Shown: positions 1 through 13,920 of the stretch, piece by piece
Position numbering within the stretch: the first letter of the stretch is position 1
Layout: each line of letters starts with the position of its first letter
Assembly (NCBI GenBank): GCA_963573305.1
Contig: OY754327.1
Span: 179,250,386-179,314,385, forward strand
Origin: Pyrrhosoma nymphula
Taxonomy: Eukaryota; Arthropoda; Insecta; Odonata; Coenagrionidae
Length of the DNA: 64,000 nucleotides
Reading direction: 5' to 3'
Made by a program: the position numbers and the translations under genes
Notes under the pieces: model-generated
Told to the model about the DNA's origin: nothing
Databases searched by the model: none
Seen by the model: the letters and a program-made list of their open reading frames with translations, nothing else

Positions 1-178
1 CATTCACACGACGCGAAGTTCTACTCAATCGCCTGACACACTCTGATAATTAATTCCATACTAACCCTCCTCTCTCAAATAATACTAATTGCAAGTGCAA
101 ATGTAGTAAAAGGTAGGAGAGGGGCAATCTAAGGGCACACTCTTTGCATCGAGCATTGGAGCATCACCCTGACTGGCA

Positions 179-192
179 GAGGTCATGACCTC
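179..192. promoter_or_regulatory. Perfect nuclear-receptor-type palindrome AGGTCATGACCT (IR0)
   Basis: The sequence gaggtcatgacctc is a perfect 14-bp palindrome containing two AGGTCA half-sites as an inverted repeat with no spacer. Nuclear receptors bind AGGTCA half-sites, and EcR/USP prefers IR1 but tolerates other arrangements. In an ecdysone-induced gene this is a plausible hormone-response element, but a match this short has no proof of function. Confidence 0.35.
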
Positions 193-1739
193 ACTGAAGC
201 GACTCGGAAAGAAAAAAGGTTTCCCGTTTATTTTCATTATGTACTGCGGATCTCTTTACGCCATCTGAAATGGGACGTAGGATTGAAGGATAAAGACATA
301 TTTTATCCCCACTCCCGCGATTGATAGTTCATGAGCGAAATTTTCAAAAAAGGGAACAAGTTACGATTTGGTATTGAGTTCAAGATTAAGAACAATTTAG
401 GAGTTGGTGCAGCTGCCAATGTATTCAGGGTACTCAACTCCAGTCAAGTGAAACCCTCCTCTCTCCTCCGTTTCTTTGGCAGTTATGGATAGACCACGCC
501 CGTCCAGACGTTACAAACGAAAGGCGAAGATAACAGAGCAGCAGTAAACTCAAGGCTGGAGGGCTGATTCATATTCTCTCTTTCCCAACAGCTTTCTTAG
601 ACTCACAAACAAATCTGAGTCTGGTCCATATGCGGCCACACTAGCCCTTCCGAGCCTGACGCAACAAGGTCGAGGACCGGTCCAAGGACCCTGAAAATTC
701 ATGCGCGAATATGTGTAACTGAAGGGTGGGTGCGTGCTAGAGGAATGGAGAGTAATGCAGGATGATTATCTGTACCGACCCTCGAAAGAACGATAGGTAG
801 TTATGCATTATTGAATAAATGCGTTCGAAGAACATCAATAAACTAATAACAGTAAAAATATCAGCATATTTTTAATCCGAAGGTATTACTTTAAACTCGC
901 TTATATTATACGTTTCCTTTCGTTAAAGTGACTTATTTTGCCAATATAAGAATGACTAACTACACACCTTAAATTCTCATCTCCTCTTCTTCATCACTCG
1001 CCTCTTTCACATTAACACCCTTAAAGAGTTTCTCTCCCTTCCGAGGCTCTCCTACACAAAGGAACGGGCAATTATGATGATATTCACAATTATTTTACGT
1101 TCCTGGTCTTTGGAAAAATACTGGAGAAAAGACAATGTGTGAAAGGAATGACAGAGAAAGACCATAAATCAGCAGTAAAAGAAAATAATTAAGAAGCAAT
1201 AAATACTGCACTGCAAGTCTTATTTCATTATATTCATGAACTGCAGAGAAAGGGAAATTAGCTCCCACATATGTTAATATACATACACGTAAATACGTTT
1301 AGAAGATTAACACTGAGCAACGCAAAATATCCCGAGTTGGAAGGGGCATGAGCTTGTTCTAGTTATACAACTCTCTGGCTATGGCTATGAGGAAGAAGAG
1401 ACGGTAAAGAGTAATGATAACTGAGAGATTAAATAATTTTTCTCATGCTAAGTATCTCAATTGTATCATCTTTACTTTACTATTTACAACTTTACTTTCA
1501 TTTTCCAAGTTCTACTAAAATTGTCAAGTTTTCTTTCTTTCATTTCATCTGAAACATTTTTAATTTTACTTGTAAGGCGATGTGAAAAACACGAGTATGT
1601 AGAAAAGCAAAGGACGATGTAAGTGAGTTGAAGGAAAAATTAGCTATTATCGAAACAAGTCAGGTATTTCTCTGCGTAAACATCCGCGCCGACAACGCGC
1701 GTATTAATATTCAGACGTGGAGGACGTCAAAGTGAGGAA

Positions 1740-3110
1740 CAGAGGGGCGGATGAGGGAGTGGGGGATGCATGCTAATCCATCTTCCTCTCATACTAGCGT
1801 GTACTCCTCCTCTCCTCTCTGTGTCGAGGATGGAAAACCGTTAAAATGGCTTTTAAGGGAGGAAACAAGACGTGTTTCCCTCCGGAGACGGAGAGCGGGT
1901 GGGCCGGCCCTTTTTTGCATTCGAAGCGCGTACTCCCTATAAACGCCCCCGCCGCCGTCTACATGATCTCTGGCTGGATCATCTCTTGAGTCGAAGAGAA
2001 AGAGGGAGAAGAAAGATTGCATGAAGAGGGCGGAGGGAGGTGAAGAAACTATGGCTGCACCTTTCATGACGGTTTGAAATCATCACTTGATTGCAAAAAG
2101 AAGAACCAACACCAGCAGCTTCGTTTTGGACGCGAGGTTTTAGACCACTGAAGAGGTTTGATGTTTCCATTACAATTATTTTCGAATCTACACCAACTGA
2201 ACTTTTTTTCGTAAATGGGTGTAATGTTTCACTAAATATGCTGCTAACTCAAGCGACCTGTGAAGCAATACCAACTTTTGGGAGAAATGAAGGTAAAGAA
2301 ATATATTCGTAGGGGGAGAGAAATTTACGCCACCCTGCTCCAACGAGCAAATGGAGATGAGACATGAACGAAAAAGATATTCCCTTAAAAAAGTAGATGG
2401 ATGAAGGAGGGCGGGAAAGGTGACGCGGGGCTCTCGAGGAAGAATTTACGAAGGGGCTCTATAAGTAATAACGCGGGTGGGGGTGGAAAGAAAGAAGTCA
2501 GTCGCGGTTGCACGAAAGGGATGCTGGGAAGAGAGAAAGGAGAGAGGGGGAGGGAACACAGAAGGGAAGGGAGGCAGGCGCTGGAAGGAGGAGGGTGATC
2601 TGTAAGCGGGCGGGAATATGAAGAGTTGGGTTTTAAGGCATTGGGTTTGCTTCGTGGAGCGCTCAGGTAGGGGATCTTTGGGAAGTGGGGAAGGATGAAA
2701 AGGGAACAAAAGGAAGAGGAACGGGATGCTCTGAACAGATATGAGCGAGAGAGAGAGAAAGTAAGAGAGAGTAAGATGATTGGGAAGATGAAAAGGGAAC
2801 GGAAATATGTGGCAAGATTCTCACTCGGATTAAAAACACTTTCTCTTCAAGCTTTGCTCATTAACTTTTCCTTTTTCACCGGCAACGAGGAGAGTTGAGT
2901 GAGGTAAAGGACGAGGAAGGGACGATAAAAAAAGAGATAGAAACACTAAATCATAGCGTAGTGCCATTTCTTCTATCGCAGCTAACTGGAAAACGGGAAA
3001 AATTAGAGAGATCGAAGGAGTAGGGGGGAAGTGGAAAGGGACGGTTCCTTCCGCAATGGCAACAAGACGCGCGGAGACTAGGGAGAGAGGCCCGGGCGTC
3101 ACTCGAAGAT
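1740..3110. other. GC- and purine-enriched low-complexity island
   Basis: Mixed GC-rich DNA, strongly purine-biased on the plus strand from about 2400 to 2800 with GGGAGAG-type runs. The small open frames on both strands are compositional and lack splice-bounded or family-like protein sequence. Confidence 0.5.
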
Positions 3111-3959
3111 GATTATCTCGAAGAAACTCCAATGCGTCGATTGCTCGGGAACTTTTTTTTTACCAAATATTTCCGCACCACTTATCAAAGGAGAAATTGT
3201 GGCCAAATCAAAGGCAGGTGTTCGCTGCCTATTTCACGCCGGTCGATCAGTATATTACGAATTATTTACACGTACGAAAAGGTTCGTGAAGAACCCAATC
3301 GATGACAACATGACACTCCACGCGCTCTTCCTTTGTCACCGGGAATTGACAAAATGAATATTTCCCTCCATTTAATTTTCTCCGCTGAAGAAAATACGGC
3401 TGGAAAGTTATGACGTATTCTATGTAAAAGAATATTTATTTAACGAAATGAAGACGATTTAGGCATAATTCGTCAGGAATTATACACCCAGATCGCAGGA
3501 GAGACACTTTGGATTTCCACAATGAAGGTTTGATTCTCTAACTCATAAAAACAACTCAGATATTTCATCGCATTGAAGTGGCGATGTGAGGCCAATCCCA
3601 CGGAAAAGCCGAATAGCCTCAAATATTCCGCGTGCTTTCAAGTCCACCTCTCTCTCTCACTCTCTCTCGGTACAAGTTATAATAATACACCCATCCCAAG
3701 ATGAACAACCTAAGCGCATCTTAGCCTCCCCAAATTATAAGTGAAACTATTAAAAACTGATAGTAATATTTATTCATACTCTAAAAAAATATCCCTACAT
3801 TACATTCCGTTGACGTTGAGGGAATGAGCGTGTGAACTCAAAGGAAAGGGAAGAGGGAAGGAAACAAAAAATATTTTGTGAGGATATAAAAAAAATAACG
3901 CAGGAGCATATCTTGAGTAAATGTCAAAATACGTCATCCCCCCCTTCATGACGCAAGAG

Positions 3960-4300
3960 TTCTAAATCAAGCACCGGGGAATGGGTTGAGGTAGGGAGAG
4001 TGAGCCTGTGGAATGAGTTGTAAGAAAACGGTTGGGAGTGGTAAGGGACGGGTAGTGGGGAGAGAGGCTCGAAGGAAGTGAGTTTAAAAGATGAAGACGG
4101 GGCGGGAAGGGTGTCAGAGATGTCGGGCGAAGCGAGAGAGGGGGACGGGAGCGGGGCCGACTGATGAGGTTAAAAAAAGCCCGCAAAAATGCAGGGGGCT
4201 CTGAAAAGTAAAAGGAAAGTGTGTGGGATGCGGGTAGTTGGGGGAGAGGGATTTAAGGAAACGAGACGGGTAAGACGAGACCGAGGGAGAAGATCGCGAA
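3960..4300 (+). repeat. Polypurine tract
   Basis: The plus strand is mainly G and A with repeated gggag/gaggg units over about 340 bp. The Ser/Pro/Leu-rich frames on the other strand follow from this bias. No gene is seen. Confidence 0.6.
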
Positions 4301-5044
4301 CTTATTAGCAGCGCTACCTTCAAGTTTTATCCTCGGCTAGCAAGATTGAAAACAACTCATCTATAATTATGCTGGAAGAGATACTGGAATATATGCTGAG
4401 AAGCGAGATAGTTGTGAATGGCTAGTAAACAATAAAAACGACAATTCTCATGAGCACCCGTTCGTTAAAAACATCGAGGAGTCTTTTTCGACTGAAATAT
4501 TTGCGCCGAAAACCGCGAGCATACGAGGGCGAATGGGAGTATATAGCCGACTGGAGGGCATGTTATCACACAGCCATTGCAACTAAAGGCGACGTGGAAG
4601 CCCGAATGCTAGCTAATAGAGCCCCAAGTATAAGAGGGGAGAAGGACAATTAGGCGATAATTTCGCACCTATTTCCAATCATTTTCTCCTTAACTCCTTA
4701 GAGGTACCTTATTCCCAACATTCTCTTCTTCTTCAACTCCTTGTCGTGTGTACACCATCCCTCCTCTTCCCTCATCTTTCTTTTCTCATTTATTCCCAAC
4801 TCTTACATTGAGTTTCCATCCTTTCCATTTTAAGGCTCTTGATTTCGCGTGGCCTTATCACGCATCTGTCTCATCCCGCCAATTCCTTGGACCTTCACTT
4901 CCTCGTCCTAACCACTGCTGGTTCCACTCGTTTGATATCGCAGAATAAAAGCAACTCCGCGTAGGTGGGAGACAAATAAGGGGTGGAATGTACCGAACCT
5001 GTTGAATGGAGAGTAAAATTAGACGTTACGTGTATCGACTTTAA

Positions 5045-5080
5045 CTGTATAACGGTGGCGGAGTCAGCCGCCGAAACGTC
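5045..5080 (+). repeat. Possible degenerate hammerhead-like repeat motif
   Basis: A five-base-pair stem (ggcgg / ccgcc with a six-base loop) is followed directly by GAAAC and GTC, as in the motif seen at 29485 and 39668. The 5' core (CTGTATAA) is degenerate compared with CTGANGA, so membership is uncertain. Confidence 0.25.
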
Positions 5081-7319
5081 GGTTCTCACCGAAGACGGAG
5101 AAACAGCATTCGTCGGAAGAACCTCAGGTTATTAACGAGAAGGTATACACATTCACTAATAACAAAGGTATGCATACAATACTATCAAGTAGGCCCGCAG
5201 AGTGGGAGGGAGAGGAAGTATATTGGGAAAGGAAGAATGAAGCGCATTGGCGGAACGAGGATACTGATGTGTGTCCGTCGATTCAGAGAGAAATGTCTTT
5301 CCAGCGGCGGCGTAAGCACGCTAGCAAGCAAGAATCGTATAAGTCCTTTCAATTTGTTTTCTCTCTCTCCTCGCCGCAGTCCCAGTAGGTACTACTCTAA
5401 TCCTCGGGGTTAATTCCCTCGTCCAACCAAATTGACCTGTCACTACGCTTTCTAGATTTTCCCATTTTCTTTCCCGTATTCTCTTCCAACACTGTCTCGA
5501 GCGCTACAACCATTGCCACTACTCTTTTTAATATTTCCTCACGCCAACTGCTTGGTGCATATTTGATGTCTAAAGGAGTCAGTATGTGTCGGAAAGGGTT
5601 TTGGGAGAGCGTAAATAAAACTGGGGAGGAAGGATATAAAACAAACGAATGAGTTTTTAAACTCTTATTTCTCCAAGTTGGAAAATAAGATGGGATGAGG
5701 GTGAAGAAGAGGTAATTTGAAACCGTTATCTGATGGAATCATTCACCCTTTCACCACCGCTCGAGAGGTGGGAGTGTGGGCGAAAACGGAGAGGAAGAGG
5801 GGAAGGCGGATTAAAGCGTCAATTAGGCCCCCAAGACAAATTAGACTCATTAATTTGGTTTTTACTGCTACTTTTGAGAGGAAATTATGCTCGACCTTCA
5901 AAGAGAATCACCTTCTTTCCCATTTCACCCCAATGGAGAAGAGAAGCAGAGGAAGGAAAATCAGGGTTTAAACCGTAGGAAACGACTTAAAATTTCATTT
6001 TTCTGCGATTTTCACACCTTAACAAATAGTAAACAAAAAAGGGAAAACACAGAATGAATATGCATTTACACATTCCGATGATTAGCGATCTCCCGTTACT
6101 TCCTAAAATAATGTCCGAGGGAATGACAGAGGTGGGAGGGGAAAATAACGCAATCCTTACCATGGCATAAAATGGAAAATACGTAATTTTTGTTCTGCAT
6201 TTGGATCACTCATCTCTCTCATGGAATGTTTCTCTTTTTTGAGCGACGTACGTGCATTTTCTGGGGTTTGATTGATTCGGGTTTTAAATTCCGAAGAGAG
6301 ATTGACAAAAATAAGAAGGCGATGGAAAAATTGAAACGATGGTGAGAACGACAGAGCCAACCACTATCACGACAAACGTACACACTTCCAGTGGTTGCCA
6401 CTTTTCCCGCTTTGTCAGGGTCACTTCGACGTTTTCTGATTTCATCCTCCCTCCTCTTTCCTGTGAAGTCTCTATTTCCCGCATTTCTTTACCGAAGCTC
6501 AAACGAACATTTTAACTCTCCTCTTTGCACTTTCACTTTTCCTCTCGACTTAATTCTCGCCCTATGAATTCCTCCTCCAGTGCTCCATCTTCACTACAAC
6601 GCGTGCTATTTCTCTGACCAATTTCACTATTCTCGGCCCACCGACTTTCCTGTCGTAAAAACTCATTTTTTCATTCTTAAAGTCCTCTATTCGCATTCTT
6701 TACCGTATATGTATATCAAAATACCCTTAGAGTTGACGCTCAATTGTTTAAAAGTGCTTACTGCACATAAAAATCCATGTACACACATACAAGGCCCTTT
6801 CATCGTTGTTTTCCCGGAGACAAACTTTTCTCGAGATCGAGTCAAGGTGGCTCAACGACCGCGCATTTTGGGCTCTCAAGCCCAAGTGGTACGTTAACTG
6901 TGACCGCTTCCTCGTTTAGTAGAAAAGGAGAATAATACACAGCATCAAAACGAGTGTTTAGAATTATCGCCACCTCCATTATTCAAAATAATCGGCCTTA
7001 AAGGAATTAATGGCGGCTGACTTCGGCATACCTTCGTTCGAAGGAACCGCCAATACGTTGCTGCGTAAATATTTCCATCGTGCACGCCTAAGTATTTACT
7101 GCCATCTTTCCCTTCGATTTACCATTTACCCCTCCAATTTCCTCATATACACGCGTACTTCTGCGTCATTTCTTGGAAGAGAGAGAGAGATCTTCGAAAG
7201 GAAAAAATATTGGACACCTCCTGCCTTGGGCCCACCCCCAGCAACCCTTTTTCCCTCTTACTTTCTTTTCTACTTCTCGGGTGTCGTCGCGCGGAGAAGT
7301 TCTCCCTCCCCCAATGCCA

Positions 7320-7640
7320 ACAAGGAAAAGAGCGAGAGTGAGCGAGAGGGAAAAGAGAGACGAAGCAGGGGGAGGCGAGGGGAAAAGGAAGACCTTTTAA
7401 CCTTGTGCCGTTCAGATAAATGGAAAAGTTCCATTTCTTGCACGGAACGGGGGAGAATAGAAAGGAAGGGGGTGAGGGAGGAGGAGGCTCGGGAGGAGGG
7501 AAAGAAAGCAGGAGGCAGAAGAAGAAGAAGACACGCCCTTGGCTGTTCCTCCCGTCTCCCAAAGCCCCCCGCCCCTTCTCCCTCAAACCGTATCCGTTTA
7601 CTCCCCTGTCGCCCCCGTCTCTCCACCCCCTCGAAAACCA
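7320..7640. repeat. Purine tract that switches to a pyrimidine tract
   Basis: Plus strand is purine-rich to about 7530 and then pyrimidine-rich. The bias removes stop codons and creates a 304-codon frame from 7010 whose translation is Arg/Glu/Gly-rich and then Pro/Ser-rich, with no recognisable domain. I do not call it a gene. Confidence 0.55.
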
Positions 7641-9479
7641 AACGAAACAACTACCCCGTTTTTAACGAAGCTTTTTCAGAGGCACCTTATACAAATATAC
7701 TTGCAAGCATGGTCTTTGACGCACGGAGTCATGGGGAACTGAAGCGGCCAATTACGTTTCCTAACGACAATCATGGAGTGCAGTTGTCTCCCCGCCTTTC
7801 TACAAAAAACTCGCACGCTTGCCTTGTTGTTGCATTGAGGCTACGACCGTTTGCAATTAAACAAGTCAGACGACCCTCTGCCCGAAGAAATTATCTTCTT
7901 TTTAACAGAATGATCACTTCCTAGTTTATCCTAGTTCATTGTGGAAGTTGTAAGTAAATCTATTTGCTACATCAACAAAATTCCTTTCCAGAAGACTCGA
8001 GGAGTTAGACATTCTGGTGAATGCCCATGTGTATCTTAATGAACCAGCTAATGAGATTACCTCTTAATGTGAACATTTTTACAGAAGAGCAAAAATATTA
8101 GCATAATTCTTTCCTTACTTATGCCACATCCAGACACGCCAAGTACGCGTGTGTGAAGAGTCGAGTTCGGCAAAGGAAACATTGGGTTAGAACGGACGGC
8201 ACAGATAAGGATTATGCATTTTTTTCGCAGCGTCGCCTCGGCGGGGTTATTTTCACGGGCATGTCACATGACTTGGTCACGTCTTCTGTTTGGCCTTCCG
8301 CTCCCCCATCACACCCTCCCTCTTCACGGTCTCCTTCCCCACTCTCCCTTCACGACCAATTCCAAGTTCTATCCCTGACAGAGACATTTCCAAGAGTTCT
8401 GCGGGGATCTTGCGCAACAACATATTTTCGTAGATGGGGCCCGCACGCTTATTCTTTGGTAACGCCTAATCTAAACTTAGGGCAACGTGATTGATACTCC
8501 GGAATATTACGTGTAACTTTTAATGTCTTTCATTATGCTGAACGGCATTTGAAGACTTAACAGATTGCAAAAGAAGAAGTCGTGTATATCATACAGTTCA
8601 TACAGTATTACATAAAAGACCGACCACACGGTCAGAATTTAATCCCAAAGAGAAGGATAAAAAAGTGACAAAATTAATAGGAACATTTAAGAAAAAAATA
8701 ATGAATTTGCAAAAGATGAGAGAATTTAAAAAAATCTAAAATCGACACTCAGCGTTTGGAAAGGGCTCAATTTTTGAGCCATAAGCCTCTTAACGTCCAA
8801 TTTGTCCGCTTAACTACATTTTCAAAAATTCGTTGATAAAATAATAAGTTAATGACAGTAGATATTTGCCCAGTGCGCTATTAAACATCTTCAGAGTATC
8901 GTCTGGAACGCAGAATTTTCTCATGATGTTAGTCCGGAGCTACGAACAACTGCAGAAGACCATCCTTCGCAAACGCTGAAGGCCAGCGGCCGAGGGGATG
9001 AAGACGTGGGGAGTAAAAATATACATATTTCGGAGAAGTGAGCAAACTTCTCCCCTCATTCCCACATCCACACGCTTTCTTTCTGCCCTCCCTCCTGTCT
9101 CCATTCCACTCGCGCGCTTCCATACCTCAATGTTGTTTTCAAACTATTTCCGGAAACAAAAAAGGCTTCTCCGCTACATCTGGAGCATCACGCGGAGGGA
9201 AAATGGGAAGGAGAGAGTCGCTCACTCTCCTTGTCTCTCTCTCCTCCCTTTTTATATCCGACGGCGCCCTTCCTAACGTCCATCCTCCAATGTCTCCTCC
9301 TCCTCCTAGCCCGTTAACTTTGAAATCACCCACGCAAAACCCCTGGTGGCCATCCCTGGCTCTTTCCAACAACCCCCCTCCCAAAGGTCCCAAAAATCTA
9401 AAAGCGGGACGACGGTGCTGACACTACTCCCACTCACCGCGCGGCCGAAATAACAAGCCTCGCACTGACCTACGGGAGG

Positions 9480-9790
9480 GCAGAAAAGGGAGAGCGCGAC
9501 TTAAATAAGAGAGAAAGGAAGTCAGAGAGAGAGAGGGGTGGAGAGGAGGGCGGAGCAGAGCTGTTGGCGAGTGGGATGAAGATGACCGAACGATAACGTG
9601 CGAAACGAGGAGAGAGAAATGGAAATACGTACATACCATGTTTTGATATCAAGAGAGTGGTTGGAGAGAAATATATAATTTACGATACGTGTTATATCAA
9701 GATAAAGAGAGAGAAATAGAATCCTCTCGAGAAAAGGCGCATGAAGACCAAAGGGATAAATGAAACAGAGAGAGGAAGGAAGTATTTGCA
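9480..9790 (+). repeat. Purine-rich low-complexity tract
   Basis: GA-rich DNA with short (GA)n runs, for example around 9521-9535 and 9703-9715. No coding or element structure is seen. Confidence 0.5.
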
Positions 9791-10309
9791 GGTATTACAA
9801 CCTTTTTTCCTACTGGAGCAGGAAAAGAAATTGATATTTGAGAAGAGCATAAGTTCAAATTAGCATACGGATAACAATTGTTTCCTCTACCATCAGACAC
9901 ACTCTTCCTCTCGGATGTTTTTGCGTGATGATTTCCTCAGGGTTTGAATTTAATTTTCCAGGATTAAATTTTTGCATTCTTTTCCCATCACCTCTTGCAC
10001 CATCTCAACAAAACAAAAGCGGAGCAGAATTTACGGCATATAATAATGGATCAAGAAAATAACACCAATAGTTCTGCAATATGGAGAAAGACAAAATTAT
10101 CGGTGGAAAACCATATAACAAGAGAAGACATCTAGAACCTAGAGTCCCGAAGTATACGCCCGGCACGGAATATTTCGTCAGAATTTGTTGGTCAATTTGT
10201 TTTTTTTTATTCACGAAGTTGTGAGGAACAACCATTAAAAAATTTATAATGGATTCCTCACGTGCCTTCCCTTGCTCTCCATATTTTTTGTGACCCTCAA
10301 CCAACAAGC

Positions 10310-10740
10310 AAGAGGGCGGGTACGGGAAATCGTAAAATCCCGCGCGGCCGTTAAAAGCCGATGCACTGTTGCCAAATATTTGCGAAATGATCCGGCGCCG
10401 TAATATCTCGCCACTCCGAAATGTTCACGCGGCTTCGAAACACCGGCTGGCGAAAGATGATCGCCGATAGGAAAAAAATATAAGGAAAAGGGGTAGAGTA
10501 AAAAATGAAAGCGAGATGGAGGTGTCCGCTCAAACGGAGGTACCACTCGATCGCGTAATCTCGTTTAGTTTTCCGCGCGGTGTTGCCGCTGCTCGGCCTG
10601 CCTGCTGGTTGCTGACATTGCTCGGAGTAGATAGATTCACTGCGTTTCATGGCGGGAGTGCGGGGAGAGCGGTTGCAGGGCACCAGGGTTGTGGGACTGG
10701 CGTGGATAGGGTTGTGGGGGTGGGCGAGGAGGTCGAAAAG
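10310..10740. other. CpG-rich island, function unknown
   Basis: Locally rich in CG dinucleotides (cgcgcggccg near 10340, ggcgccg near 10393, ccgcgcgg near 10572), between AT-rich flanks. A 110-codon minus-strand frame overlaps it but shows no family resemblance. It could be a regulatory island or an exon I do not recognise. Confidence 0.3.
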
Positions 10741-11729
10741 AGAGGCGATACTTAAAAATCATTTATATTTCACGGCTTAAACACGAGTTCTACCCAACGA
10801 AGTCACTTTAATTTTATAAACGGTGGCCTGGAAACGGCGACTAAATGTCAAATATTCTTTCAGCGAACAAAAACATGGAAAAGAAAAGATTTGCATGAAT
10901 TCAAGTATGCGTGATACATAATCAGAACGACACACGAAGGATACATTAAATATAGTAACAAGTTACTAGCCATGTTGCTAATTGGGACCAAGGAGAAGCA
11001 AAACAGCTCTCGAATTAAGTATAAGAAAGACTAATTTTAGAGGTGTGTTACGATTGGAAGCCTTCTTTATTTTGAACGATTTCATGGATATTTAAAAGCC
11101 AAATGAACTTTTATTTGTCATCGTCGGTAAATTTCGAAAAAATAAATTTAACTTTTTTCTTAATGCCAATTATATTTCAGAGCACCGACGAAACAAAAGA
11201 CATATTGGGCATATAAGTTTCTATATTGTGCATCTAAGACACATAGAATGACAAAGATTATCATTATTTTACATATAGGTTCACCAGAGACTCTAGGAAT
11301 AAATGGCAAGCAATTCCAAAGAAGCCGAGAGACATCTGAGCTGATTTCACATCGCGTACCCTATTTTCGTTCTTGTTTCACAACTCCGGCTTACACCTAC
11401 ACATTTAGCAATCTGGAAATAAAAAGTTCCTACCCTGTCGCAATAATTCCCTTCCTTTGGTCCCTTTGAACCCATCCGTATTGCCACCCCCACTTTGAAC
11501 ACCTTTTTTTAAAAGCATGTTTCTCGTTTTGTACTCAAGTTATCAGAAAAAATATGCAAATTGCACCTAGTCTAAGCACCAGTTGAAGAGATATTGGCAC
11601 ACGAAGATCAATCCACCTTTAATTGACTATCATGACGGAAAAATACGAGGGGAAACACCACACGCAGGCATACAATCGCCGATTTTATAACCCATCTCCG
11701 GTGGTGCTGCTGCATTCATTGCCCACCAC

Positions 11730-12250
11730 CTATTTCTATAACGGCCTCAACCTCCCCCTCCGCTCCCGCCTCATAGAACCATCCTCCCCTTCGAATCACT
11801 CATTCCAATTCCACCCTCACTCCTCCCACCCGTGCACCCCTTTTTTTCCTCCTTTCCCCATCCTCCACTCGGCAAGTCATTCGAACAACGGCGTAGACTT
11901 CCGGCGAAAGACCTTGGCCAAGGCGCTTCACCCCAATCGTGAAGGACACGCCTACTCGACGGGCCGCCGACCAATCGGAGCGCTGAGCCAATTACGGTCT
12001 GAGGGGGGGGGGAGTAGGGGGAGGCGGGAGGGAGAGGCAGGAGAGTTGGAGAGGGACGGGGAAGACACGATGTGGTGGGCTGGGAGGGGGTGGGGGATAA
12101 TTTCTGAGAAGGGGAGATGTGGGGGTGGGAGGGAGGCTGGGAGGGAGGGAGTAGGGCAGGGAGGGGAGAAAGTATGGGGGAGGGGAGAGAGAGAGAGGGT
12201 GGGCGATAAAAACCCCCCCCGGCGGGTGAGGGAGGGAGGGAGGGGTATTT
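11730..12250. repeat. Pyrimidine tract followed by a G-rich tract
   Basis: The plus strand is C/T-rich from about 11730 to 11880, has a CpG-rich junction with two CCAAT motifs (near 11970 and 11988), and is then almost pure G/A with many GGG runs from 12000 to 12250. The G-run spacing is compatible with G-quadruplexes. The long frame through it is a composition artefact. Confidence 0.6.
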
Positions 12251-13479
12251 GTGTGAGGAGACTACGATTAAAAGACCAGTTAGATCGTCCTATTTTTATG
12301 TCTATCGCGTCTACGCAGGGGTAAAAACGATTAACCTATTATCCTCCATCTTTTCGTGAATTTTATTGATCGCCCTTATATATTGCCCGACAGGCCTCCG
12401 ACCGATACTCGGGAATCAACCCCCTCCGAAGTCGACAGCGTGCGAGGCGAAAGCGGGAGCATCAACAACAAGGGCAGAAAGGAAGATGAAGTGAAAAGGG
12501 GACCGAGAGAAGGAAATGCTTGTCTCTTTCAAAACAACTGGTAATGATCATCCAGGGTGGCAACCTGGAAGTAATTGAAAACCTTTCCTTGATCTTAAAC
12601 GATTCCTACATGAGCTATTGCAACTGCTTTAGAGAAGAAATAGAGAAGTCTTTAAGAATTTGTTCTTATCGGAGCTTAATGATTGATAGTTAAGCATGAT
12701 TTTACAAATATTTGAAAAGATTCTATTTGGCTTAGTAACCGCAGGAAAAATCGGTATCTCCTCCCTTTGCTAGCGCTGTTTTCACTTAATAAATGGGCAG
12801 GCAAATATAATATACTCTTTACCATTAGTGTCTACCGATACAATTTCATGATTGAATGTATCAAGCGATCACCGATTTATCTGAACAGAAACCTCATTTC
12901 CACTGCGGCAGTTGAGGAGATTTCAACGAGCGATGATTCTAGGTTATTAACACCCAAATTTGTTTCCAGTAACCTGCTGCCCTGAAATTTTTATAGCCCT
13001 CCTCAACGGAGCATCAAATCGGCACGCAATCCTCTTTTTCGGTATTTCATTAATTCAGTCAACAACCCCTTCAAGTATTGATGATGAATCTGCAACGTTG
13101 TATGCAAAAAGACTCCATGAACAGTAAGTTATGGGGGCAACAAATTCAAACGCATCCACATCGAAGCGAGGATATTGGTATGGACGCAGCGACTTGATTA
13201 ATTCCTCCATTCTTTCCCCATCCCCAAACAACGCCCACTTCCATATTGGAGCGGCGTGGTATTAGTCGGAAAGCGCAACATCGCCGCTCGCACTTCACTG
13301 CAGGTGCGTATTAATTTGCTGGCCCCTGAAGCACTTGGCACTTGCAAAACGCGCATGATTTTTTTTATTGCCTCCACACAGTACCATCGGATCCAACCTG
13401 GTTGCCGCTCATTAAGTTCGCGCACAGAGCATGCAAGAACCGACACGAATACCATTATCCCACAACCTCGAATCAACAG

Positions 13480-13920
13480 CATCACCCTGCACTGTCGCAC
13501 CCTTCCTCCCTCCTACGCACCGACCATCACAGTTTCCATCCCTTCCTTCCCGGGTCCTCAAGCACTCTCAGCCGCGGACCGGTTACTTCCCCCTTTCAAC
13601 CCACAACCTCCACGCCACCTCCCACGAACCCCACTCTCTCTCACCTGAGAAGCAACCACCTCCAACCCATCCCTCCCTCTCTCCCCGCAAGCGACCACAC
13701 TCCGTTCCTCCCCCGACCACCGACGGGCACTTCGCCGCCATCCCGTACGAACACACATACAAGCACACACACCGAGGAAGCTCTTCCTCCTTCGCGTTAG
13801 CGGCCCCGCTCCATCCCCTTAATTCCACATTCCCCACGCCCACTTCCTTACACTCCTCCTCCCGCTCCTCCGGGGCTACTACGAGACGGATAGGGGAGGC
13901 GGACGGTTCTTCCCCCTCAA
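13480..13920 (+). repeat. Polypyrimidine, C-rich tract
   Basis: About 440 bp of C/T-rich DNA (accc, tccc units) with overlapping Pro/Ser/Thr-rich frames on the plus strand. No splice-bounded coding unit or conserved motif is seen. Confidence 0.55.

Noticed and set aside
7010..7924. 304-codon plus-strand open frame, the longest in the window
   Set aside because: It runs through purine and pyrimidine tracts that remove stops. Composition is Arg/Glu/Gly then Pro/Ser, with no domain and similarly long frames in other phases.
11623..12324. 233-codon plus-strand open frame
   Set aside because: Crosses a pyrimidine tract and a G-rich tract. Pro/Ser and Gly/Arg content follows the base bias.
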